Positions 1-6,098 of a stretch of 15,672 nt of DNA are shown in pieces (positions within the stretch are counted from its first letter, which is position 1; each line of letters opens with the position of its first letter). Made by a program: the position numbers and the translations under genes. A model generated the notes under the pieces. It made no database searches. It was given only the letters and a program-made list of their open reading frames with translations, and had not been told where the DNA came from. Source of the DNA: an uncultured Eubacteriales bacterium (lineage in GTDB: Bacteria > Bacillota > Clostridia > Eubacteriales > Anaerofustaceae). The DNA lies in contig CADBPP010000313.1 of NCBI GenBank assembly GCA_902796565.1, forward strand, positions 1 to 15,672, given 5' to 3'.

Positions 1-751
1 ACTGGTAGAACTCATAGGGCGAAGTCTTCTCGGGATCGAGCCACACGGCACCGGATACGGTCTTGCCCATCTTCTTGCCCTCGCTGTTGAGGAGCAGGGT
101 GATGGTCATGGCATAGGCGTCGTCACCGCTCTTTTTCCTTATCAGCTCAGTCCCGGCCAGCATGTTGCTCCACTGGTCGTCACCGCCGAACTGCATGTTC
201 ACTCCGTAATGCTCATGCAGGTGCCAGAAGTCATAGGCCTGCATTATCATGTAATTGAACTCAAAGAAGGTAAGTCCCCTCTCCATCCTCTGCTTGTAGC
301 ATTCGGCGCGGAGCATGTTGTTCACCGAGAAGCATGCGCCCACTTCCCTGAGCATGTCGACATACTTGAGGTCCAGGAGCCAGTCGGCGTTGTTTACTAT
401 GATGGCCTTGTCCTCACCGAACTCGATGAATCTCTCCATCTGCTTCTTGAAGCACTCGCAGTTGTGACGGATCGTATCCACCGTCATCATCTGTCTCATG
501 TCGGTCTTTCCCGAGGGATCCCCTATCATTCCGGTGCCGCCGCCAAGCAGTACGACAGGCTTGTTTCCGGCCATCTGCAGCCTCTTCATAAGGCACAGGG
601 TCATGAAATGGCCCACATGCAGGGAATCCGCCGTGGGATCGTAGCCTATATAGAAACGGGCTCCTCCGTTATTGATAAGTTCTCTGATCTCTTCCTCGTC
701 AGTGACCTGGGCGATTAGTCCCCTGGCCACCAGTTCTTCATAAATCTGCAC
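1..751 (-). CDS. tyrS: Tyrosyl-tRNA synthetase, 3' part cut off by the window edge
   Basis: This gene charges tRNA-Tyr with tyrosine in the cytoplasm. The first 250 codons are present. Reading the minus strand from a GTG start at 749-751 gives MQIYEELVARGL. A GGAGG ribosome binding site lies 6 bases upstream. The class I HIGH-type motif appears as HVGH within GYDPTADSLHVGH near residue 40. The nucleotide-binding loop GGGTGMIGDPSGKTDMR follows near residue 70. The KMSKS-type loop appears as KMGKT near residue 228, followed by GAVWLDP; this form is usual for bacterial TyrRS. The remaining part of the catalytic domain and the C-terminal S4 RNA-binding domain lie beyond base 1. The gene sits directly behind a T-box leader with a Tyr specifier, which independently supports the assignment. 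Nothing looks broken; the truncation is the window edge only. Confidence 0.96.
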   Translation of the reverse strand, partial: MQIYEELVARGLIAQVTDEEEIRELINNGGARFYIGYDPTADSLHVGHFMTLCLMKRLQMAGNKPVVLLGGGTGMIGDPSGKTDMRQMMTVDTIRHNCECFKKQMERFIEFGEDKAIIVNNADWLLDLKYVDMLREVGACFSVNNMLRAECYKQRMERGLTFFEFNYMIMQAYDFWHLHEHYGVNMQFGGDDQWSNMLAGTELIRKKSGDDAYAMTITLLLNSEGKKMGKTVSGAVWLDPEKTSPYEFYQ

Positions 752-777
752 TTTTCTCCTCCGTTTCAGGTCATAAT

Positions 778-806
778 AAAAAAATTCTGCGGACATTTCC
801 GCAGAG
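778..806 (-). terminator. Regulated terminator of the tyrS T-box
   Basis: A perfect 7-bp stem, TCTGCGG/CCGCAGA (arms at 800-806 and 787-793), with a 6-base loop is followed on the minus strand by AA and a run of eight T. It lies immediately after the antiterminator region and ends 27 bases before the tyrS start. It should form when tRNA-Tyr is charged and be displaced when the T-box binds uncharged tRNA. Confidence 0.92.
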
Positions 807-1041
807 GACGAATCGATGATTCGCGGTACCACCTCGCTTCGAGACCGTCTCACGAGGGTCTCCTCGGTGTGTGAATATCACACAGGCTGTAACGGGCCTA
901 TCCCGTTCCTCCCTACCTGGGCATGCCTCTCAGGAGGACGCTCCGGAATGTATTCATCCCCTTCTCCGTATATCCTTTCACCGGCCGGATACTCTCTGAA
1001 CGGAACATCTGGATTACTCTTTTCCTTCATCGCTTTGACTA
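778..1041 (-). promoter_or_regulatory. Tyrosine-specific T-box riboswitch leader of tyrS
   Basis: This transcribed leader senses uncharged tRNA-Tyr and controls read-through into tyrS. On the minus strand it carries, in order: AGAGAG followed by GGTGAAAGG of the stem I distal region (about 960-990); a specifier loop GAATACATTCC with codon UAC (Tyr) at 950-952 followed by A, as usual; the invariant T-box AGGTGGTACCGCG at 823-835, whose loop pairs with the tRNA acceptor end; and a terminator hairpin. The length of about 260 nt and the position just before tyrS fit the family. The order of elements is read from sequence; the exact fold is inferred. Confidence 0.95.
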
Positions 1042-1047
1042 GGACTC

Positions 1048-1076
1048 ATTATACAGAATAAGGGGGAGCTTTGCAA
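1048..1076 (-). promoter_or_regulatory. Sigma-A promoter of the T-box/tyrS transcript
   Basis: On the minus strand there is a -35 box TTGCAA (1071-1076), a 17-bp spacer and a perfect -10 box TATAAT (1048-1053). The predicted transcription start is near 1041, which leaves a leader of about 290 nt before the tyrS start codon. The -35 box lies only 11 bases after the A-tract of the upstream regulator's terminator. Confidence 0.88.
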
Positions 1077-1086
1077 TAGCGCTCAG

Positions 1087-1110
1087 AAAAAAAACGGGCA
1101 GAGCCCGTTT
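1087..1110 (-). terminator. Intrinsic terminator of the Lrp/AsnC-family gene
   Basis: An 8-bp perfect stem, AAACGGGC/GCCCGTTT (1103-1110 and 1092-1099), with a 3-base loop leads into a run of T (eight in all, three shared with the stem). It begins 5 bases after the stop codon of the regulator and separates it from the tyrS promoter. Confidence 0.92.
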
Positions 1111-1114
1111 CTGT

Positions 1115-1546
1115 TCATTCCTCGAAGCTTTCCTTCTTGACATTCGTGTACATGACCACGTATGTCTCGGTGTTGCCGAAGGCCTGTATCCTCTCGAGAA
1201 GGTTCGCCAGATGCTCCGTGCCCCTGACGAATGCCTTCACTATCAGTGAATGCTGGCCTGTGACATAATAGAACTCCGTGATTTCGCTGGTCTCATCCGC
1301 AAACACCTTGAATTCCTCATACCTGTTGGCGGGGATATCGAGATTGATGAAAACGGATACATGCTGGCCCAGCTTGCTGCGGTTGACCATGGCCTTGTAA
1401 CCGGATATGATATCGTTCTGTTCGAGCCTGCGGACCCTCTCTGCCACGGCGGGAGCGGACAGCTTCAGTTCCGCCGCAAGGTCCTTCATGGTGATCCTTC
1501 CGTCATTGCACAATATGCTGATAATCTTCCTATCGATAGCGTCCAT
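1115..1546 (-). CDS. Lrp/AsnC-family transcriptional regulator
   Basis: This is a small DNA-binding regulator of the feast/famine family, which usually responds to an amino acid. The 143-residue protein has the two usual parts. Residues 1-60 form the winged HTH, with the recognition region KDLAAELKLSAPAVAERVRRLE. Residues 65-140 form the RAM (ligand-binding, dimer/octamer) domain, including YYVTGQHSLIVKAFV, the usual ligand-pocket segment. Two ATG codons are adjacent (1547-1549 and 1544-1546). I chose the second because GAGG of the GAGGTGA ribosome binding site lies 7 bases before it, versus 4 for the first. The gene is monocistronic, with its own promoter (carrying an inverted repeat that suggests self-control) and its own terminator. 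The effector and targets cannot be read from sequence. The next gene is tyrS, but that has a separate promoter. Confidence 0.92.
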   Translation of the reverse strand: MDAIDRKIISILCNDGRITMKDLAAELKLSAPAVAERVRRLEQNDIISGYKAMVNRSKLGQHVSVFINLDIPANRYEEFKVFADETSEITEFYYVTGQHSLIVKAFVRGTEHLANLLERIQAFGNTETYVVMYTNVKKESFEE

Positions 1547-1560
1547 CATGTCACCTCTAA

Positions 1561-1603
1561 CTGTCTTTGATTCTATTATACATTAAAAAGACAGGAATAT
1601 TAA
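1561..1603 (-). promoter_or_regulatory. Promoter of the Lrp/AsnC gene with a flanking inverted repeat (likely operator)
   Basis: The -10 box is a perfect TATAAT (1575-1580). The -35 box is a weak TTAATA (1598-1603) at 17-bp spacing. A perfect 8-bp inverted repeat, CTGTCTTT (1561-1568) and AAAGACAG (1587-1594), brackets the -10 box with 18 bases between the arms. The position fits autoregulation, common for Lrp/AsnC proteins. Binding by this protein is inferred. Confidence 0.7.
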
Positions 1604-1640
1604 TGATATTTTGCTATTTTTTGTGTTTTTATGAAATATT

Positions 1641-1668
1641 ATAAGGCAATTTGCCAATATTGCCTTAT
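1641..1668 (-). terminator. Hairpin downstream of uvrA, possible weak terminator
   Basis: A 10-bp perfect stem, ATAAGGCAAT/ATTGCCTTAT, with an 8-base loop lies 53 bases after the uvrA stop codon. The minus-strand side continues AATATTT rather than a clean T run, so termination may be inefficient. Read on the plus strand it is followed by TTATT. It is the only terminator-like structure between uvrA and the regulator promoter. Confidence 0.5.
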
Positions 1669-1721
1669 TTTATTACGCAAAACACGGATGATCGGCATTA
1701 AAGGGCCTTCCGGGAGTCGCA

Positions 1722-4535
1722 TCAGTCCTGCTTCAGCACCTTCTTCAGGAAGATCCCCGTATAACTGTCGGGACACTGTGTGATCTCCTCCGGAGTACCG
1801 CTGGCTATGAGCATTCCTCCCTCGTCGCCCCCTTCGTATCCCAGATCGATGATGTGGTCGGCGCACTTGATGACATCCAGGTTATGCTCGATGACCACTA
1901 TGGTGTTTCCGCTGTCTCGGAGCCGCATAAGCACGGAAAGCAGCTTTTTCACATCCTCGGAATGTAGCCCGGTGGTGGGTTCGTCCAGGATGTACAGGGT
2001 ACTTCCGGTGGAACGCCTTGAAAGCTCGCTGGCCAGCTTGATCCTCTGGGCTTCGCCTCCGGAAAGTGTGGTGGAGCTCTGTCCCAGCTTTATGTATCCC
2101 AGTCCCACGTCGTACAGTGTCTGGATCTTTTCCCTGATCCTGTTATGGTTCTCGAAGAAGCTCAGGGCCTCCTCGACGCTCATGTCCAGAACGTCGGCGA
2201 TGCTCTTTCCCCGGTATGTCACCTGCAGCGTCTCGGAATTGTACCTCTTTCCGTGGCATACCTCACAGGGGACATACACGTCGGGCAGAAAGTGCATCTC
2301 TATCTTTATGATGCCGTCGCCTGAACAGCTCTCGCAGCGCCCTCCCTTCACATTGAAGGAGAAACGTCCCTTCCTGTATCCCCTCATCTTCGATTCCGGC
2401 AGGGATGCGTACAGATCCCTGATGAGGTCGAACACTCCGGTATAGGTGGCGGGATTGGAACGGGGGGTCCTGCCTATGGGGGACTGATCTATGGCGATGA
2501 CCTTGTCGATGTACTGCGTGCCGTCCACCCCTGAGCATTTTATGCCCTTGACGGGATTGCGGTTTATCACGCAGGACATGTATCGGTAAAGTATGTCGTT
2601 GACCAGTGTGCTTTTGCCGGAACCTGAAACTCCCGTCACGCAGGTGAACAGGCCCACAGGGAATGCCGCGTCGATATTCTTGAGGTTGTTCCCGAAGGCC
2701 CCCCTGACTGTAAGGAATCTTCCGTCGCTCTTATGCCTCTTTTCCGGTACGTCGATCCTGAGTTCGCCGGAAAGATATTTCCCCGTGATGCTCTCGGGGT
2801 TGTTTATAAGATCCTGCACTGTGCCCTGGGCCACCACCCGGCCTCCGTTGATGCCGGCTCCCGGCCCTATGTCGACGATATGGTCCGCAGCCAGCATAGT
2901 GTCCGTATCGTGCTCCACGACTATAAGAGTGTTGCCGAGGTCGGTCAGATCCCGAAGGGCCTTTATGAGCTTCTCGTTGTCCCTCTGGTGCAGTCCAATG
3001 CTGGGTTCGTCCAGGACGTAGAGGACCCCTGTGAGGCGGGAGCCTATCTGTGTCGCGAGACGTATCCTCTGGGACTCCCCGCCGGAAAGGCTTCCTGCGC
3101 TCCTGGTAAGGCTCAGGTATCCCAGCCCCACGTCCACCAGGAAGTCGAGCCTCTTTACTATCTCATCCAGCAGCAGCCGGGCGACCGTGGCGTCCTTCTC
3201 GGAGAGCTCGAGACCTCTGAGGTAGTCCCTGCAGCCGGCGACGGACATCTCCGTCACTTCCATGATGTTTTTGCCCCCCACGGTCACCGCCAGGGAGATG
3301 GGATTGAGCCTTTTGCCGTGACAGGACGCGCATTCCACGCTGGACATGAATTCATCCATCTTCTCCTTCATGAAGTCGGAGGAGGTCTCACGGTAGCGGC
3401 GCATCAGATTGTTGACCACGCCCTCAAAGACCACCCTGGTGGTCTTGTAGCCGGAGAAGTAGCTGTTGAAGTGTATCGTGAGCACCGTATCGTCCCCGTA
3501 CAGGAGGGCGTGTATGAACTTTTCCGGTGCCTCGGACAGGGGCCTGTCGGGATCCACTCCGTAATGCTTTGCCAGCTCGGTTATTATGGTGAAATAGTAG
3601 CCGTCCTCGTTCGTGTTGTAGAACTTGACCGCCCCGTCGTTGAGGCTCAGGGACATATCCGGTATCAGCTTGTCGGGATCAGGTTTCGTATGGTATCCTA
3701 TGCCGCTGCACTCAGGGCACATGCCGAAGGGAGAATTGAAGGAAAAATCCCTGGGCTCCAGCTCATGGAAGGATATGCCGCACTCCGGACAGGAGAAGTT
3801 TTCCGAATACAGCTTCTCCCCGGCATCGGAGCGGTACACCGCCAGACCTTCGGAAAGCTTCAGCGCGGTCTGCACCGAATCGAACAGTCTGCTGCGGATG
3901 CCTTCCCTGCGGGTGAGTCTGTCCACCACCACGCTGATGTCATGGCGGCGGTTCTTGTCCAGTTCGGGGGCTTCGGACAGTTCGCAGAGCTCACCGTCGA
4001 TCACCGCCCTCACGTATCCGTCGGAGGCAAGGGATTCGATCAGCTTCTTCTGGGTGCCCTTCTCTCCCCTGACGACGGGCGAAAGGATCATGAAGCGCTC
4101 GTTCTCCTCACCTGACATTATCTCGTCCACTATGACGTCGATGCTCTGGGCCTTCACCTCCCTGCCGCACTGAGGGCAGTGGGGCACTCCTATGCGGGCA
4201 TAGAGGAGCCTGAAATAATCGTATATCTCCGTCACCGTTCCCACTGTGGAACGGGGGTTGCGGTTCGTGGTCTTCTGATCGATGGAGATCGCCGGGGACA
4301 GTCCCTCGATGCTCTCCACATCGGGTTTGTTGACCTGTCCCAGGAACTGCCTCGCGTAGGCTGAAAGGCTCTCCACATATCTTCTCTGCCCCTCGGCGTA
4401 TATCGTATCGAAGGCCAGCGAGCTCTTGCCGCTGCCGGAAAGCCCGGTGAACACGATGAATCTGTCCCGGGGAATAGTCAGATCTATGTTTCTGAGATTG
4501 TTTTCCTTCGCACCCTTGATGATTATATTGTCCAT
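1722..4535 (-). CDS. uvrA: Excinuclease ABC subunit A (UvrA)
   Basis: UvrA is the damage-recognition ATPase of nucleotide excision repair; it dimerises and loads UvrB onto damaged DNA. The length of 937 residues is normal. Two ABC modules are visible: Walker A GLSGSGKSS at 31-39 and GVSGSGKST at 635-643; signatures LSGGESQR at 483-490 and LSGGEAQR at 824-831; Walker B/D-loop LYVLDEPS at 505-512 and LYILDEP at 847-853. Two CxxC...CxxC zinc modules are intact: C249, C252, C273, C276, and C734, C737, C757, C760. The second one inserts in the DNA-binding region. The ATG at 4533-4535 has AGAGG 5 bases upstream. The gene has its own promoter and is not followed or preceded by uvrB here. No SOS (LexA) box of the Bacillus type was found upstream. 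Confidence 0.98.
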   Translation of the reverse strand: MDNIIIKGAKENNLRNIDLTIPRDRFIVFTGLSGSGKSSLAFDTIYAEGQRRYVESLSAYARQFLGQVNKPDVESIEGLSPAISIDQKTTNRNPRSTVGTVTEIYDYFRLLYARIGVPHCPQCGREVKAQSIDVIVDEIMSGEENERFMILSPVVRGEKGTQKKLIESLASDGYVRAVIDGELCELSEAPELDKNRRHDISVVVDRLTRREGIRSRLFDSVQTALKLSEGLAVYRSDAGEKLYSENFSCPECGISFHELEPRDFSFNSPFGMCPECSGIGYHTKPDPDKLIPDMSLSLNDGAVKFYNTNEDGYYFTIITELAKHYGVDPDRPLSEAPEKFIHALLYGDDTVLTIHFNSYFSGYKTTRVVFEGVVNNLMRRYRETSSDFMKEKMDEFMSSVECASCHGKRLNPISLAVTVGGKNIMEVTEMSVAGCRDYLRGLELSEKDATVARLLLDEIVKRLDFLVDVGLGYLSLTRSAGSLSGGESQRIRLATQIGSRLTGVLYVLDEPSIGLHQRDNEKLIKALRDLTDLGNTLIVVEHDTDTMLAADHIVDIGPGAGINGGRVVAQGTVQDLINNPESITGKYLSGELRIDVPEKRHKSDGRFLTVRGAFGNNLKNIDAAFPVGLFTCVTGVSGSGKSTLVNDILYRYMSCVINRNPVKGIKCSGVDGTQYIDKVIAIDQSPIGRTPRSNPATYTGVFDLIRDLYASLPESKMRGYRKGRFSFNVKGGRCESCSGDGIIKIEMHFLPDVYVPCEVCHGKRYNSETLQVTYRGKSIADVLDMSVEEALSFFENHNRIREKIQTLYDVGLGYIKLGQSSTTLSGGEAQRIKLASELSRRSTGSTLYILDEPTTGLHSEDVKKLLSVLMRLRDSGNTIVVIEHNLDVIKCADHIIDLGYEGGDEGGMLIASGTPEEITQCPDSYTGIFLKKVLKQD

Positions 4536-4567
4536 AAAAACCTCTTGGTTCGGAATGTGTCCGTATT

Positions 4568-4596
4568 AATATAGCACAATCGAATATATATTTCAA
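4568..4596 (-). promoter_or_regulatory. Promoter of uvrA
   Basis: On the minus strand: -35 TTGAAA (4591-4596), 17-bp spacer, -10 TATATT (4568-4573), predicted start near 4561. This leaves a leader of about 26 bases with the ribosome binding site. It starts 19 bases past the terminator of the preceding gene. Confidence 0.78.
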
Positions 4597-4614
4597 TAAA
4601 ATCGCACACCGAAT

Positions 4615-4639
4615 AAAAAAAGCATGTCCGAAGACATGC
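4615..4639 (-). terminator. Intrinsic terminator of the murB operon
   Basis: A perfect 7-bp stem, GCATGTC/GACATGC, is closed by a TTCG tetraloop (reading the minus strand) and followed by seven T. It lies 12 bases after the stop codon of the 157-residue membrane protein gene. Confidence 0.95.
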
Positions 4640-4651
4640 CGCACTCAATCG

Positions 4652-5125
4652 TCAGCCCCAGACACTGTCCTCAAAACTTCTTAAGGAGGAGTATACCTTC
4701 TGGGAGACCAGGAGCATCACGGCAAAACCGGCATGGCACGCCGCGGTGATCCAGTCCATATGCAAAAGACAGTACGCTGCGTCAACGGCATACACGAAAA
4801 TGAATATCATCACACCCAGGGCTCCGGTGCGTTTTCTGAACATGCACATCACAAGGGCCGCCAGGATCGCCACCGCCACCAGAAGGATGATCATATAAAA
4901 GCCGTCCGCGAGGACCGTGTTGCCCTCGTAACGGTTCATGAGGGAACGCAGGAACATCCTGTCCACGAAGCTTACATGAAGGAACTCCGGGCAGAGCTTC
5001 GTGCGCAGAAGATGGTCCGTGATCTGGAGCCCGAAAAGCACGGCCACGGAAAGAGGGACGACGCTGAGCACGAGCACCGCCAGCCGAAGAAGTCTTCTTT
5101 TCTTTCTGTACTTCTTGTAATTCAT
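4652..5125 (-). CDS. Unknown membrane protein with four predicted helices
   Basis: I do not recognise this 157-residue protein. A basic N-terminus (KKYRKKRRLLR, residues 4-14) precedes hydrophobic segments at about 14-36, 73-95, 102-121 and 124-142. The positive start and the RKR at 97-99 suggest the N-terminus and the 96-101 loop are cytoplasmic, leaving a 36-residue segment between helices 1 and 2 outside. No catalytic motif is visible. The ATG lies 1 base after the murB stop codon, so translation is probably coupled to murB; a GGGGAG inside the murB end is the likely ribosome binding site. The shared operon with murB hints at a cell-envelope role, but this is only context. A terminator follows. 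Confidence 0.75.
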   Translation of the reverse strand: MNYKKYRKKRRLLRLAVLVLSVVPLSVAVLFGLQITDHLLRTKLCPEFLHVSFVDRMFLRSLMNRYEGNTVLADGFYMIILLVAVAILAALVMCMFRKRTGALGVMIFIFVYAVDAAYCLLHMDWITAACHAGFAVMLLVSQKVYSSLRSFEDSVWG

Positions 5126-5126
5126 C

Positions 5127-6032
5127 CTAAAAGCTCCCCATGTACTTTATCTCGGGTTCCAGTCTGACGCCGAAGCCGGCCTCGACCTTTTCCTGCACCA
5201 GGGCTATGAGCTCCCTCACGTCCCGGGCAGTGGCGGAACCGGCGTTGACGACGAAGCCCGCGTGCTTTTCGCTCACCATGGCGTCCCCCACCCTGAGGCC
5301 CTTGAGACCGCATACGTCTATAAGCCTGGCGGCGGAATCGTTTCCGGGCCGCTTGAAGGTGCTGCCGGCGCTGGGCATATCCAGAGGCTGGGTATCCCTT
5401 CTTTTGGCCGCAAGCTCCTTCATCTTCTCCATGACGGTATCCCTGTTTCCCTCATCGAGCTTTATCAGGGCGCTGAGGATGATATCGTCACGATCCTCGG
5501 AAAAGACGCTGCTGCGGTAGGACAGGCCCAGCTCCTCAAGGCCCATGGTGGTGATGTTGCCCATGCGGTCCATGACCCTCACCTTTTGGAGGATATCCTT
5601 CATCTCTCTTCCGTAGGCTCCGGCGTTCATCACGACGGCGCCGCCGACGGTGCCGGGTATCCCGGAAGCGAACTCCAGTCCCGTGAGGGACGCCTCCGCC
5701 GCCATCCTTGCGGCTTTCGGAAGGCTCACACCGGCGGATACGTTCATGAGCCCGTCGCGGATCTTCAGTTCCCTGAGGCCTCCGATAAAGAGCGCCGCGC
5801 CCCTGATGCCGCCGTCCCCCACAAGAAGGTTGCTTCCCCCTCCTATGACCGAGACCGGGATATCCTCATCCCGCAGTATCCCGAGCATAAGAGCCAGCTC
5901 GTCCTCGCTTTTGGGGAAAAGCCCTATGTCCGCGGGGCCGCCGCAGTGTATGGTGGTATAGCTGCTCATGGGGACATCCGTGAGCGGCTCGAATATTCTC
6001 AATTTCTCAGAAGGGATATACTTTTCTTCCAT
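5127..6032 (-). CDS. murB: UDP-N-acetylenolpyruvoylglucosamine reductase (MurB)
   Basis: MurB is the FAD/NADPH enzyme that reduces UDP-GlcNAc-enolpyruvate to UDP-MurNAc, the second committed step of peptidoglycan precursor synthesis in the cytoplasm. The protein has 301 residues from the chosen start. The FAD-binding half shows YTTIHCGGPAD (25-35), GGGSNLLVGDGGIRG (64-78) and GIPGTVGGAVVMNAGAYG (124-141). The catalytic set is present: R173 in SYRSS, S224 in PSAGSTFKRP, and E294 in LEPEIKYMG. A longer open frame begins with TTG at 6081-6083, but those 17 codons lie inside the terminator hairpin of the upstream gene, so I chose ATG at 6030-6032. No clear ribosome binding site precedes it. An extended -10 promoter ends 7 bases before it. 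The downstream membrane gene is 1 base away. Confidence 0.96.
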   Translation of the reverse strand: MEEKYIPSEKLRIFEPLTDVPMSSYTTIHCGGPADIGLFPKSEDELALMLGILRDEDIPVSVIGGGSNLLVGDGGIRGAALFIGGLRELKIRDGLMNVSAGVSLPKAARMAAEASLTGLEFASGIPGTVGGAVVMNAGAYGREMKDILQKVRVMDRMGNITTMGLEELGLSYRSSVFSEDRDDIILSALIKLDEGNRDTVMEKMKELAAKRRDTQPLDMPSAGSTFKRPGNDSAARLIDVCGLKGLRVGDAMVSEKHAGFVVNAGSATARDVRELIALVQEKVEAGFGVRLEPEIKYMGSF

Positions 6033-6039
6033 CCCGTAA

Positions 6040-6048
6040 ATAATACCA
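6040..6048 (-). promoter_or_regulatory. Extended -10 promoter of murB, possibly giving a leaderless mRNA
   Basis: On the minus strand TGGTATTAT (TGn plus TATTAT at 6040-6045) lies just past the terminator T-run, with no good -35 box at 16-18 bp. The expected transcription start, about 7 bases past the -10 box, falls at or next to the murB ATG at 6032. The transcript would then have almost no leader, which agrees with the absence of a ribosome binding site. Confidence 0.45.
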
Positions 6049-6049
6049 T

Positions 6050-6090
6050 AAAAAGAGCTCTTATCATTCCCGTAAGGGAACAATAAGAGC
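6050..6090 (-). terminator. Intrinsic terminator of the surface-protein gene
   Basis: A long hairpin: GCTCTTAT (6083-6090 on the complement) pairs with ATAAGAGC (6057-6064), then a 2x2 internal TG/TG mismatch, then TTCCC/GGGAA, a 4-base loop, and TC plus five T. It begins 8 bases after the stop codon of the 790-residue protein. Confidence 0.9.
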
Positions 6091-6098
6091 GAAAACCA

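Noticed and set aside
816..1061. Plus-strand open frame of 81 codons across the T-box region
   Set aside because: It is antisense to a clearly identified T-box leader, has no protein family features, and has no promoter or binding site on that strand.
2733..4115. A 460-codon open frame on the plus strand opposite uvrA, and similar long plus-strand frames at 11195-12370 and 12869-14299
   Set aside because: Each lies entirely or mostly opposite a confidently identified minus-strand gene, has no recognisable motif or plausible composition, and lacks a ribosome binding site in context. They are mirror frames caused by codon bias.
4536..4556. AACC-AAGA-GGTT inverted repeat before the uvrA start as an SOS (LexA) operator
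   Set aside because: It does not match the Bacillus CGAAC-N4-GTTCG pattern: the second half-site is wrong and mis-spaced, and the GGTT arm overlaps the ribosome binding site. It is probably chance.
6033..6083. Longer murB N-terminus from the TTG at 6081-6083
   Set aside because: These codons sit inside the terminator hairpin of the upstream gene, and the added residues are not part of the MurB family.
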